In this document: one piece after another, positions 1-7,279 of the stretch
Layout: every line of letters begins with the position of its first letter
Position numbering within the stretch: the first letter of the stretch is position 1
NCBI GenBank assembly: GCA_964372275.1
Contig: CAYJRR010000092.1
Location: 1-18,117 of the forward strand
Origin: CAYJRR01 sp964372275 [NCBI: uncultured bacterium]
GTDB lineage: Bacteria > CAYJRR01
Direction: 5' to 3'
Length of the DNA stretch: 18,117 bases
Notes under the pieces: generated by a model
Seen by the model: only the letters and a program-made list of their open reading frames with translations
What the model was told of the DNA's origin: nothing
Databases searched by the model: none
Position numbers and translations under genes: made by a program

Positions 1-275
1 CGATAACCGATGGTTCGCAGCAGGTACTGCTGGCCATATTGGGCCGTCGCCGCGGCGACCGTGAGCAGCACGATCGCCGCCGACAGCGCCGCCAGGCGCC
101 GCGTGTCCTTCGACTCCAGCGCCGTCTCGCCGAACTCCTTGAGGATCCAGATCGGCGAAGTGCCGGCAAGCCCCGCCACGCCGGCGCAGATCGCGGCAAA
201 GACCATCTGCGCGGCGTGCGGCCGGAAGTAGCCGAGCACGCGCCGGTCGGTGGCGGTGAGGAGGCCGCGTTTCAA
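1..275 (-). CDS. ABC exporter, MsbA-like, N-terminal fragment
   Basis: This is the first 91 codons of a minus-strand gene that continues past the left edge. The visible part has a short basic, amphipathic N-terminus (about residues 1-20), then two hydrophobic segments (about 21-45 and 60-78), ending in 'YGQQYLLRTIGYR'. That ending matches the second membrane helix and first cytoplasmic loop of type-1 ABC exporter membrane domains such as MsbA and other lipid or drug flippases. The nucleotide-binding domain would lie outside the window, so substrate and fusion status cannot be judged. An in-frame TAG just upstream limits the start. TTG at 275 is the first candidate and GTG at 239 is the alternative; neither has a clear Shine-Dalgarno. 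It lies 26 bp behind the SirB1-type gene on the same strand and is probably co-transcribed with it. Confidence 0.72.
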   Translation of the reverse strand, partial: MKRGLLTATDRRVLGYFRPHAAQMVFAAICAGVAGLAGTSPIWILKEFGETALESKDTRRLAALSAAIVLLTVAAATAQYGQQYLLRTIGY

Positions 276-301
276 GCCGGCGGACTATAGCCCACGGCCC
301 G

Positions 302-1156
302 TCAGGCGATCATGTCGACCAGCCGGCGGAGCGCCGGGAGTTGCTCGCGGATCTGACGGCGTTCCGGTCCTTCGACGGCCCTTTCGACGAAGCGGCGCAG
401 GTCCTCGTAGGCGGGACCGAAGCACTCGAGGCGCAGCCAGAGAAGACCCCGATCCTTGACTTCGCCGATCGAGTCGGGGAGGAGGAGGAGGATGCGGTCG
501 CAGGCGGAGATGGCGCGGGGGAAGTCGCCGCGCTTGTTCCAGACCCCCTTCAGGTTGGCGAGCATCCGCGCCAGGATCCCGCGCGCGGGGAGGACCGACA
601 TCAGCTCCTTGCGGTAGGGGATCTGTCCGGCGCTCAAGCGTCGCAGAAGGTTCCGGCAGTCGTCCTCGCTCACCACCTGACCGTAGAACGGATCGACCAC
701 CACCTCGTTTCCGTCGGGGAGGACCCACTTCGCCAGGAAGTGCCCGGGAAACCCGATCCCCTCCACCGGCCCCCCGAGCCGGCGCGCCACCTCCATGTAG
801 ACGCACGCCAGGGAGATCGGCAGCCCGGTGCGGCGGTCGAGCACCTCGTTCAGGAAGGAGTTCCGCGGGTCGTAGTAGTCCTGCTCGTTGCCGCGGAACC
901 CGATCTCGCCGAACAGAAACGCGTGGTAACGGCGGATGAACTCCGCCGGGTCCTGCAGGGAGACGTCTCCGATCCGGATCTGCGCCTCGCCCGCCAGCTC
1001 GTCCAGCTTCCGGCGGTAGCGGTCGACGTCGAGGTCGAGGTACTCCTCCGCGGCGATCAGGAGCGCCGCCTCGGCGAGGTCGATCTCCGCCTCGGGTTTC
1101 GAGATGGCGTGGACGAATCGTTCCCGAATCGCGCCCGTGTCCGAACTCGGCGGCAC
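302..1156 (-). CDS. SirB1-family protein: transglutaminase-like core plus TPR tail
   Basis: The roughly 284-residue product matches the SirB1/Transglut_core2 family. Early helices (residues about 15-60) lead into the family core 'NSFLNEVLDRRTGLPISLA' followed by 'VYMEVARRLGGPVEGIGFPGHFL', and then 'VVDPFYG'. The C-terminal third ('MLANLKGVWNKRGDFPRAI', 'CDRILLLLPD') reads as TPR-like helices, as is usual in this family. These proteins have a transglutaminase/protease fold but are generally thought to lack the full catalytic triad; their biochemical role is not established. I chose GTG at 1156 because a TAAAAT box (1170-1165) sits just upstream and because longer frames run into the divergent GAF/HD-GYP gene; GTG at 1174 is possible. 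The gene lies 26 bp ahead of the ABC exporter gene, so the two probably form one transcript. Confidence 0.85.
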   Translation of the reverse strand: MPPSSDTGAIRERFVHAISKPEAEIDLAEAALLIAAEEYLDLDVDRYRRKLDELAGEAQIRIGDVSLQDPAEFIRRYHAFLFGEIGFRGNEQDYYDPRNSFLNEVLDRRTGLPISLACVYMEVARRLGGPVEGIGFPGHFLAKWVLPDGNEVVVDPFYGQVVSEDDCRNLLRRLSAGQIPYRKELMSVLPARGILARMLANLKGVWNKRGDFPRAISACDRILLLLPDSIGEVKDRGLLWLRLECFGPAYEDLRRFVERAVEGPERRQIREQLPALRRLVDMIA

Positions 1157-1164
1157 GGTCGCCC

Positions 1165-1170
1165 ATTTTA
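1165..1170 (-). promoter_or_regulatory. Candidate -10 box for the SirB1-type gene
   Basis: Read on the minus strand the sequence is TAAAAT, five of six matches to the bacterial -10 consensus, in otherwise GC-rich sequence. It ends 8 bases before the chosen GTG start at 1156, so transcription from it would begin at or very near the start codon and give a leaderless or nearly leaderless mRNA. I find no convincing -35 hexamer at 16-18 bases upstream, so this rests on the -10 alone. Confidence 0.35.
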
Positions 1171-1262
1171 CCACGCCTGCGGCCGTCGTTGCCCCCCTGG
1201 CGGAGAGTGCGTTATCCTTCAAAGGCTTGGGCGCGATCGACCCGACGCAAGGCGTCCCGCCG

Positions 1263-2759
1263 GTGCTGTTGCGGCGGGTCCAGAAGCTGGGGGCGCTCCT
1301 CGACGTCGCGAAGGCGATGTCGGCCCAGCGGGACCTTTTCAGCCTCATCAACCTGATCGTCCAGGAGTCGGTGGTGGTGGTCGAAGCCGACCGCGCCACG
1401 GTGTGGGTGGTCGACCGCGACCGCGAAGAGCTTTTCACCTACGCCGCCAAGGGGTTGGGCGAACGGACGGAGCTTCGCATCCCGATGAACGCGGGGATCG
1501 CCGGGGCGGTCGTCGCGTCGGGACGGGCACTGAAGGTGCCGGACGCCTACGCCGACCCGCGCTTCAACCGCGACTCCGACCAGAAGACCGGCTACCGCAC
1601 CCGCAACATCCTCGCCGTCCCGATGTGGTCGGTCGACAGCCAAGTCCTGGGCGTGCTGCAGGTGCTGAACAAGCGCGAGGAGATCGACGGCGGCCGTTTC
1701 ACCGACGAGGACCAGGAGCTGCTCGGCGCCTTCGGCGGGCAGGCGGCCTCGGCGCTTCAGAGCGCGCTGCTCAACAAGGAGATCCAGGAGCTGTTCGAAG
1801 GGTTCATCAAGGCCTCGGTGTACGCGATTGAAGCGCGGGACCCGACCACCTCCGGTCATTCCGAGCGTGTCGCCGCGCTGACCAACGGCCTGGCGGTCAC
1901 GTTGGAGCGCGGCGGAAACGGCCGCTGGAAGGGGACGCGTTTCACCCAGGACGAGCTGCGCGAGCTGCGCTTCGCCTCGTTGCTGCACGACTTCGGCAAG
2001 GTCGGCGTGCGCGAGGAGGTGCTGGTCAAGGCCAACAAGCTCTACCCGCACGAGGCGGAGATCCTGAAGGTGCGGTTCCAGTTCGTACGGCAGGCGCTGG
2101 AGGTCGACAGCCTGCGCCGGCGGATGACGCTGATGGCGGCGGCCGGCGAGGCGGCGGTGAAGGAACGCATCGCGGAGGAGGCCGAGGCGTTCGCGCGGGC
2201 GATGAAGGAGGTCGACGAGCTGGAGGAGTTCGTCTGGAAGTGCAATCGGCCGACGATCCTGGAGCAGGGCGGATTCGAGCGCCTGCAGGAGATCCGCAAG
2301 CGGACCTTCCGCGGTCCCAAGGGGCAGGAGTTCAACTTTCTCACCGACCAGGAGGTGGTGCAGCTCTCGGTGCCGCGTGGGAGCTTGACCCAGGCGGAGC
2401 GGCTGGAGATCGAGAGCCACGTCTCCAAGACCTACCGTTTCCTCTCCCAGATCCCGTGGAGCCGCACGTTGCGACTCGTTCCGGAGATCGCCTACGGCCA
2501 CCACGAGAAGCTCGACGGCCGCGGCTACCCGCGGGGCCTGGGGGCCGACAGCCTTTCGGTGCAGACGCGGATGATGACGATCAGCGACATCTACGACGCG
2601 CTCACCGCCAGCGACCGCCCCTACAAGAAGGCCGTCCCCCACAAGGTGGCGCTCGACATCCTCGGCGACGAGGCCAAGCGCGGCTTCCTCGATTCGGAGT
2701 TGTTACAGACCTTCATCGAAGCCGACGTGCCGAAGTTCCTCGACAAGCACCCGGAGTGA
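1263..2759 (+). CDS. GAF domain + HD-GYP domain phosphodiesterase, with helical insertion
   Basis: The 498-residue product begins with a GAF sensory domain (about residues 8-170, with 'NAGIAGAVVASG' and 'LGVLQVLNK'), followed by a linker helix and an HD-GYP domain. The HD part has 'SGHSERV' (His199) and 'LHDFGKVGV' (His242, Asp243). The GYP part is 'HHEKLDGRGYPRG' (413-425), then 'ISDIYDALTASDRPYKKA'. HD-GYP enzymes hydrolyse cyclic-di-GMP, so this is a likely soluble cytoplasmic second-messenger sensor. Between the HD motif and the downstream 'ESHV' motif, where ordinary family members need about 30 residues, there are about 130, mostly charged and helix-forming (about 270-385). The frame stays open upstream to ATG 1104, but that start would overlap the divergent SirB1-type gene; GTG 1263 has AAGG about 10 bases upstream and TTG 1227 is another option. 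The gene is followed 5 bp later by a small gene. Confidence 0.9.
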   Translation: MLLRRVQKLGALLDVAKAMSAQRDLFSLINLIVQESVVVVEADRATVWVVDRDREELFTYAAKGLGERTELRIPMNAGIAGAVVASGRALKVPDAYADPRFNRDSDQKTGYRTRNILAVPMWSVDSQVLGVLQVLNKREEIDGGRFTDEDQELLGAFGGQAASALQSALLNKEIQELFEGFIKASVYAIEARDPTTSGHSERVAALTNGLAVTLERGGNGRWKGTRFTQDELRELRFASLLHDFGKVGVREEVLVKANKLYPHEAEILKVRFQFVRQALEVDSLRRRMTLMAAAGEAAVKERIAEEAEAFARAMKEVDELEEFVWKCNRPTILEQGGFERLQEIRKRTFRGPKGQEFNFLTDQEVVQLSVPRGSLTQAERLEIESHVSKTYRFLSQIPWSRTLRLVPEIAYGHHEKLDGRGYPRGLGADSLSVQTRMMTISDIYDALTASDRPYKKAVPHKVALDILGDEAKRGFLDSELLQTFIEADVPKFLDKHPE

Positions 2760-2764
2760 GGGCC

Positions 2765-3151
2765 ATGGCGACGACCGAGCGTCGATCGAAGGCCGAGATT
2801 CTGTCCGAGATCGAAGCGCAGCTGGCGAGGGACGACTTGCCGGGCGACTTCCGCGCCGCCCTCGAGGCGCACCGGGCGACGATCGACGCGATCCCCGGCG
2901 ACGCGGTGGAGATCGTTCATGGCGATCTCGAGCCGCTGGAGCCCGAGCTGCGTCCGGCCGTCACGGCGCCGGAACTGCTTGCGCGCGCCGACGAGCTGCT
3001 GCGTTCCGGCGCGCTGAGTCCGGAGGAAGAGGTCGGTGTGCGCGCCTGGCGGGCGCAGGTCGAGAGGATGGGTGACGCGGGTCTCGATCCCCGCAACGGG
3101 CGCGTCGAATACATGCAGGTCGCCGTTTCTTTCGGCGCGCCCCGCAAGTAG
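2765..3151 (+). CDS. Hypothetical acidic small protein (128 aa)
   Basis: I do not recognise a family. The 128-residue product is hydrophilic and mostly helical by eye, with charged helices at about 5-45 ('SKAEILSEIEAQLARDDLPG') and at 65-105, and a short hydrophobic tail ('MQVAVSFGAPRK'). It has no signal peptide, no membrane segment and no cysteines, so it is probably cytoplasmic. ATG 2765 lies 5 bases after the stop of the GAF/HD-GYP gene, and the GAGTGAGGG stretch around that stop can serve as Shine-Dalgarno, so translation is probably coupled. That makes it a candidate partner or accessory protein of the HD-GYP enzyme, which is an inference from position only. Confidence 0.7.
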   Translation: MATTERRSKAEILSEIEAQLARDDLPGDFRAALEAHRATIDAIPGDAVEIVHGDLEPLEPELRPAVTAPELLARADELLRSGALSPEEEVGVRAWRAQVERMGDAGLDPRNGRVEYMQVAVSFGAPRK

Positions 3152-3227
3152 CGCCCCCTCGAGCGGAGGCGGTGCTGCAGGCGGCGAAGCGCGAGCTGCG
3201 AGCCCTCTACGGGCGATCCCGTCAGTC

Positions 3228-3237
3228 GTGCTAGAAG
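3228..3237 (+). promoter_or_regulatory. Candidate extended -10 upstream of the epimerase gene
   Basis: The stretch TGCTAGAAG has the form of an extended -10 (TG-N-TAGAAG, four of six matches). It ends 10 bases before the ATG at 3248, where no good Shine-Dalgarno is present. A start of transcription about 7 bases downstream would give an almost leaderless message. No -35 is recognisable. If real, it would separate the epimerase-to-M20 genes from the HD-GYP pair. Confidence 0.25.
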
Positions 3238-3247
3238 CGGCGGCAGG

Positions 3248-4276
3248 ATGCTGGCGGCGGTTACCGGAGGGACGGGGTTCGTCGGGACCTATCTCGTCAA
3301 GCGCCTGGTCGCGCGGGGCGACCGGGTGCGGCTGCTCGCCCGCGCGACCTCCGACCTCTCGGTCTTCGACGGGCTCCCGGTAGACGTCGTCTGCGGCGAT
3401 CTGCACGACGCCGCGGCGCTGAGGCGCCTGTGCGCGGGGGCGGACGGCCTGTTCCACCTCGCCGCCGATCTTTCGTTCTGGCGCGGCGCGCGCGAGATCC
3501 AGGAGCGGGTCAACGTCGCGGGCACGCGAAACGTGATGACCGCGGCGAAGGCCGGCGGGGTCGGCCGCGTCGTCTACACCTCGAGCGTCGCGGCGATCGG
3601 GATCCCCGCCCGGCCCGGCGTTCCGGCGGACGAGGAGAACCCCTTCCGCGGGGAGTCCTACACCTATCTCCGGACGAAGCGGATCGCCGAGCGGGTCGCG
3701 CTCGACGCCTGCGACTCGCACGGGCTCGACGTCGTCGCGGTCAACCCGGCGGTCGTCTACGGCGGCGCCGCCTCGGCGACGCGGGCGTCGGGTTCGCAGC
3801 GGATCGTCGGCCTGATCGACGAGGGGGTGCGCCTCTTTGGCCGGGTCGGCCCGCGCGTCTACCCGCCCGGGGGCTACTGCGTCTGCGATATCGACGCGGT
3901 GGTCGATGCCCACATCGCCGCCTACGAGCGCGGCCGGCGCGGGCACCGCTACATCCTCGGCGGGCACAACGTGACGCTGCGGGAGATCTTCGAAGCCGTT
4001 TCGCGCACGCTCGGCGTCCCCGTTCCGACGATCCAGGTGCCGGTGCCAATGCTGCTGGCGCTGGGCGCCGTCTCCGAGCTTCGCGCCGCGTTCACCGGGA
4101 CGATGCCGAAGGTGACCTGGGACTACGCCGTGCTGGGCACGATGTTGATGTGGTACGACTCGTCGAAAGCGGCGTCCGAGCTCGGCTACGAACCGCCGCC
4201 GTTCGAGGCCTCGATCGGCAAGGCGGTGGCCGAGTACCGCGCGGCCATACGGCGCGCGCAGGCGAGGGCGGCGTGA
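3248..4276 (+). CDS. NAD(P)-dependent epimerase/reductase, extended SDR (HpnA/DFR-like)
   Basis: The 342-residue product is an extended short-chain dehydrogenase/reductase. The Rossmann nucleotide-binding motif 'TGGTGFVG' lies at residues 6-13, the strand/acidic region is 'VVCGDLHD' (48-54), the cofactor-proximal motif is 'FHLAAD' (69-74), and the catalytic Ser region is 'VYTSSVA' (109-115). The catalytic Tyr-x-x-x-Lys is Tyr140-Lys144 ('YLRTK'). The arrangement 'LFHLAADLSFW', 'NVAGTRNVM', 'RYILGGHNVTLREI' resembles hopanoid-associated sugar epimerase (HpnA) and dihydroflavonol-4-reductase-like proteins. Substrate cannot be assigned: no hopanoid genes are nearby. Its stop overlaps the next start (GTGA), so the GYF_2-like protein is translationally coupled to it. 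Confidence 0.9.
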   Translation: MLAAVTGGTGFVGTYLVKRLVARGDRVRLLARATSDLSVFDGLPVDVVCGDLHDAAALRRLCAGADGLFHLAADLSFWRGAREIQERVNVAGTRNVMTAAKAGGVGRVVYTSSVAAIGIPARPGVPADEENPFRGESYTYLRTKRIAERVALDACDSHGLDVVAVNPAVVYGGAASATRASGSQRIVGLIDEGVRLFGRVGPRVYPPGGYCVCDIDAVVDAHIAAYERGRRGHRYILGGHNVTLREIFEAVSRTLGVPVPTIQVPVPMLLALGAVSELRAAFTGTMPKVTWDYAVLGTMLMWYDSSKAASELGYEPPPFEASIGKAVAEYRAAIRRAQARAA

Positions 4277-4584
4277 GGGAGACCGACTCCCCCGGCGGCG
4301 AGAAGCGGGTCCAGAAGATCCTGGTGAAGATCGCCGGCTACACCCGCGAGGTGACCGACGACGCCGCGCTCGCCCGGCTCGCCGTGAAGGGGGAGCTGAT
4401 GCCCTACGATCCGGTCTGGCACCCGCGGATGGCGCGATGGGCGCACGCCCAGGAGTTGGAGGAGCTGGTTCCGTGGTTCGTGAAGGCGCGCGAGGATCTC
4501 GAGCGGAGGCTCGCGGAGGAGGCGGAGCGGCGCGCCCGGCGTGGTCCGCTCGGGCGACTGATCGACCGCCTGCGCGGGAGGTGA
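4273..4584 (+). CDS. Small GYF_2 (DUF4339)-like protein
   Basis: The 103-residue product starts with GTG inside the GTGA overlap with the epimerase stop. The middle part, 'LARLAVKGELMPYDPVWHP' then 'RMARWAHAQELEEL' (about residues 34-66), matches the pattern of GYF_2/DUF4339 domains (short strand, helix, 'G-x-L-x-x-x-D-x-V-W-x-x-G-M-x-x-W'). These are small modules often presumed to bind other proteins. The preceding strand 'KILVKIAGYTREV' fits. The C-terminus is a highly charged helix rich in Arg and Glu ending 'LIDRLRGR', which may contact membrane or nucleic acid. Unlike many GYF_2 proteins it has no membrane helices. It ends within the Shine-Dalgarno of the M20 peptidase gene, linking it to both neighbours. 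Confidence 0.7.
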   Translation: MRETDSPGGEKRVQKILVKIAGYTREVTDDAALARLAVKGELMPYDPVWHPRMARWAHAQELEELVPWFVKAREDLERRLAEEAERRARRGPLGRLIDRLRGR

Positions 4585-4589
4585 CGGCG

Positions 4590-5972
4590 ATGCCCGCGGA
4601 CGCCACCACGGCCACGCGCGCGCAGCCGGCGACGGAGGCGGAGGTCGTCCGCGTCCTCCGCGACCTGATCCGCTTCGACACCTCCAACCCTCCCGGGAAC
4701 GAGCGTCCGGCGGCCGACTACCTGGCCGACCTCTTTCGCCGCGAGGGGATCGAGGCGGCGGTCCTGGAGTCGGCGCCGGGACGCGGGAACGTCGTCGCGC
4801 GCGTGCATGGCGACGGCTCCGCCGCGCCGCTTCTGCTGTCGGCGCACCTCGACGTCGTGCCCGCCACCGAACCGTCGTGGCGCTTTTCCCCGTTCGCCGC
4901 GGAGCTGGCCGACGGCTACGTGTGGGGGCGCGGCGCGGTCGACATGAAGCAGATGGCGGCGATGAGCGCGCTCACCCTCGTCGAGCTGAAGCGCCGCGGC
5001 GCGCGCCTCAGGCGGGACGTGATCTTCGCCGGCGTCGCGGACGAGGAGGCCGGGGGGCGATTCGGCGCCCGGTTCCTCGTCGAACGCCACCTCGATCGGG
5101 TGAAGGCGGAGTTCTGTCTCACCGAGCTCGGCGGGATGGCGATCCCGATGGCGAAGGGGACGATCGTCCCGATCCAGATCGCGGAGAAGGGGTTCGAGTG
5201 GTTCAAGATCCGCGCGACCGGACCGCCGGGTCACGGGAGCATGCCGCGTGCGCGGCCGGCAGGATTCCGGGGCCGGTGGCGGCCGGTCACCGCGGTCGAC
5301 AAGCTGGCGCGGGCCGTCGGGCGGCTATCGCGCCGGCCGCTCGGCTATCACCTGGCGCCGGCGGCCCGGGAGTTTTTCCGCGCCGTCGCCGAGGCGCAAG
5401 CGCAGCCGGCGGCGACGCTGCTGCTCGGGCTGTTGTCGCCGTCGACCGTCCACGCCACGCTGCGCCTCGTCCCGGAGGATCGCCGGCACGCCTTCCGCGC
5501 GATGCTGTTCAACACCGCGGCCACCACCGTCCTCTCCGCCGGCTCGAAGGTGAACGTCGTCCCCGGCGAGGCGGAGGCCTGGATCGACGGACGCTACCTT
5601 CCGGGCGTCTCGCGCGACGAGTTCCTGGACGAGGTGCGCGCCGTGATCGGGCCCGACCTCGAGATCGAGCCGGTCGACGGCGGTCCGCCGCTGGAGATGC
5701 CGTTCGACAGCGGCGTCATCGACGCCATCCGCCGCGTCTTCGCGCGTCGCCTCCCGGAGGCGAAGATCGTCCCCTACCTGATGCCGGGCCTGACCGACGC
5801 CAAGCACTACGCCCACGCGGGAATCCCCACCTACGGCTTCGCCCCGGTCGCGCTCAAGAAGGACGAGCCGTTCGCCGACCTCTACCACGCGCCGAACGAG
5901 AGGATCTCGGTGGAGGGGCTGCTCACGGGGTTCGAGTGGCTGAAGGAGGTCGTTCTGGAGCTGGCGGCGTAG
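4590..5972 (+). CDS. M20-family metallopeptidase / deacylase
   Basis: The 460-residue product has the di-zinc M20 signature. The first metal ligand motif is 'SAHLDVVP' (His86, Asp88 catalytic), the bridging Asp is in 'GRGAVDMK' (Asp118), the general base pair is 'ADEEAGG' (Glu152/Glu153), and 'LTELGG' supplies Glu179. 'GHGSMPR' (214-220) marks the dimerisation-lid region, and the C-terminal ligand is His433 in 'YHAPNERI'. Family members remove acyl or aminoacyl groups (ArgE, DapE, carboxypeptidase G2, aminoacylase-like); the 'RFDTSNPPGNE' opening fits the ArgE/DapE-like peptidase group, but the substrate cannot be chosen from sequence. The segment after GHGSMPR contains an Arg-rich stretch of about ten residues not typical of the family. 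There is no signal peptide, so it is cytoplasmic. GGGAGGTGA lies at ideal distance from the ATG and contains the upstream stop codon. Confidence 0.93.
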   Translation: MPADATTATRAQPATEAEVVRVLRDLIRFDTSNPPGNERPAADYLADLFRREGIEAAVLESAPGRGNVVARVHGDGSAAPLLLSAHLDVVPATEPSWRFSPFAAELADGYVWGRGAVDMKQMAAMSALTLVELKRRGARLRRDVIFAGVADEEAGGRFGARFLVERHLDRVKAEFCLTELGGMAIPMAKGTIVPIQIAEKGFEWFKIRATGPPGHGSMPRARPAGFRGRWRPVTAVDKLARAVGRLSRRPLGYHLAPAAREFFRAVAEAQAQPAATLLLGLLSPSTVHATLRLVPEDRRHAFRAMLFNTAATTVLSAGSKVNVVPGEAEAWIDGRYLPGVSRDEFLDEVRAVIGPDLEIEPVDGGPPLEMPFDSGVIDAIRRVFARRLPEAKIVPYLMPGLTDAKHYAHAGIPTYGFAPVALKKDEPFADLYHAPNERISVEGLLTGFEWLKEVVLELAA

Positions 5973-5981
5973 GAGAAGAGA

Positions 5982-6017
5982 AAAATTGGAAAATAGAAAA
6001 TTGAAAATGGAAAACCG
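5982..6017 (+). repeat. Period-7 A-tract repeat (AAAANNG units)
   Basis: Starting just after the M20 stop there is a run of A-tract units at 5982 (AAAATTGG), 5990 (AAAATAG), 5997 (AAAATTG), 6004 (AAAATGG) and 6011 (AAAACCG), the last four spaced at exactly 7 bases. This is an abrupt AT-rich island in a very GC-rich background. The last two or three units also form the left arm of the inverted repeat described separately. Confidence 0.7.
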
Positions 6018-6071
6018 GCCAATGACCGCCCCGCAGTTCGCCGGTTAGCCGGATTTCCATTTTCAATTTTC
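5996..6071. terminator. 24-bp inverted repeat between converging genes; probable bidirectional terminator
   Basis: Left arm 5996-6019 and right arm 6048-6071 are reverse complements over 24 bases with one mismatch; the loop is 28 bases. The outer stem is AT-rich and the loop-proximal end is GC-rich (CCGGC). The left arm lies 23 bases after the M20 stop. The right arm overlaps the end of the minus-strand GNAT gene and contains its TGA stop (6065-6063). The arms and the A-tracts around them put T-runs downstream of the hairpin for both transcripts, as expected for a two-way intrinsic terminator at a convergent junction. An inner pairing (AACCGGC with GCCGGTT at 6039-6045) could compete. Confidence 0.65.
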
Positions 6072-6590
6072 TTCCGGAGCCGACCGCATTCGCTTCACGT
6101 ACCCCTCCAGCTCCACCGTCGGAAGCGCGAAATCCCCCTCCGGCGCCCGCGCGTACCCCCGCCGTTGGTAGAGCCTCGCCACGCCGTCGACGCCGCGCCG
6201 CACGTGGAGGCAGATGGCGTCGACGCCCCACTCGCGGGCGATCCGTTCCGTTTCGTCCAGGAGCGGCCCCGACAGTCCTCGACCGTGCATCCGCGGATCG
6301 ACGGCGAGGTGTCGCAGGTCGGCGGAGTTCGGGAGCCACGCCTCCGATCCCGGCGCGCCCGGTGGGTAGAGCGCGACCGTTCCGACGACGCGCCCGTCGA
6401 GCTCGGCGACGAGCACCGTCGCCATCGACCGTTTCGCGGCGACGTCGCGCAGATCGCGCTTTCGCTCCTCGCCCACCACCACGTCCGGCCGCTTGGCGGC
6501 GTACGTCGTCACGTAGGCGTCGACCAGCAGATCGCCCACGGCGCCGTCGTCCTCGGGTCTCGCTTCGCGGACGGTAATCGGGTTCTTCAC
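6063..6590 (-). CDS. GNAT-family N-acetyltransferase
   Basis: The 175-residue product has the single-domain GNAT layout. 'ITVREARPEDDGAVGDLL' forms the first strand and helix, 'VLVAELDGRVVGTVALY' (59-75) the central hairpin, 'DLRHLAVDPRMHGRGLSGPL' (91-110) the acetyl-CoA pyrophosphate-binding motif A, and 'GVDAICLHVRRGVDGVARLYQRRGY' motif B. In motif A the usual Q/R-x-x-G-x-G/A appears as Arg-Met-His-Gly-Arg-Gly, which is intact. The acceptor substrate cannot be predicted. Its stop codon lies in the inverted repeat shared with the M20 gene. It runs in the same direction as the upstream membrane protein gene (stop at 6607), only 16 bp away, so the two may be co-transcribed. Confidence 0.9.
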   Translation of the reverse strand: MKNPITVREARPEDDGAVGDLLVDAYVTTYAAKRPDVVVGEERKRDLRDVAAKRSMATVLVAELDGRVVGTVALYPPGAPGSEAWLPNSADLRHLAVDPRMHGRGLSGPLLDETERIAREWGVDAICLHVRRGVDGVARLYQRRGYARAPEGDFALPTVELEGYVKRMRSAPEEN

Positions 6591-6606
6591 TCGGCGCCGG
6601 TTACCG

Positions 6607-7128
6607 TCAGGCGGTCAGATGGCGCCGTAGCCTTCGCAAATACCACCACACCGCGGCGATCGAAAGCGCCGCCACCGCCGCGCCGGCGTTGAGCGTCGCG
6701 GCGGCGGACGACTGGGGGAGGAGCGCCGCCTGGCCCGCGCGGTACTCCTCGGTCGTTCCCATGTGGACGTAGCGGTCGAAAGTCATTCCGATGATCGCGA
6801 TCTGCGCCGCGGTCGCCAGCGCGAAGGCGACGACAACCGGACGCTGCCCTTTCCGCGAGAGCCACGCGCCGAGCAGGTAGGCCGCGCCGAACGGGATCCA
6901 GTAGAGGACGAGGAGCAGATACCAGGCCATCCACCCCGGCAGATCGCGGTGGTCGACGTAGTACATCCACATCCAGTCCGGGCCCACGAGGTAGCCGAGC
7001 ACCGGGAGTCCGATCCCCACGACCGTCTGCACCAGGAGCGCGCACGCCGTCACGCGCTTGCCGTAGGGGCTGGCCAGGTCATGCCCTCGCAGGAAGAGGG
7101 CCATGCCGAAGCCGATCATCAAGAGCAT
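6607..7128 (-). CDS. Multi-pass membrane protein, unknown function
   Basis: The 173-residue product has about four hydrophobic segments: residues 1-15, about 27-48, about 66-86 and 98-116, with a final one near 143-165. Charged loops contain 'GPDWMWMYYVDHRDLPGW' and 'TFDRYVHMGTTEEYRAG'. I do not recognise the family. The aromatic, Asp/His-rich loop after the second helix stands out as a possible functional site. The positively charged end 'YLRRLRRHLTA' suggests a cytoplasmic C-terminus. ATG 7128 is the first conventional start. The frame remains open upstream, and an AGGAGG lies about 30 bases before it without a suitable start codon at the right distance, so the true N-terminus may be slightly longer. 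It is divergent from the lipase gene. Confidence 0.7.
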   Translation of the reverse strand: MLLMIGFGMALFLRGHDLASPYGKRVTACALLVQTVVGIGLPVLGYLVGPDWMWMYYVDHRDLPGWMAWYLLLVLYWIPFGAAYLLGAWLSRKGQRPVVVAFALATAAQIAIIGMTFDRYVHMGTTEEYRAGQAALLPQSSAAATLNAGAAVAALSIAAVWWYLRRLRRHLTA

Positions 7129-7279
7129 CGGCGCGTCGATGACGAAGGTGAGTGCCGTTCCTCCTGCCGTGGACGACCGGCTTCTACGAGACGGCCCGAC
7201 TCTATCGCGTCGCCGATCGTCGAATCAATCTGGCACGGCTGGCGCGCCCGGCCCGGGCGTGGTATCGACGTGGGTGTCA

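Noticed and set aside
1104-1262. ATG 1104 as the start of the GAF/HD-GYP gene
   Set aside because: It would make two divergent genes overlap at their 5' ends by about 50 bases, and the extra N-terminal residues do not look like part of the GAF domain.
2621-4687. Minus-strand open frame of 688 codons
   Set aside because: It covers the hypothetical, epimerase and GYF_2-like genes on the opposite strand. Its translation is Arg/Pro/Ala-rich and without motifs, whereas the plus-strand genes have clear families.
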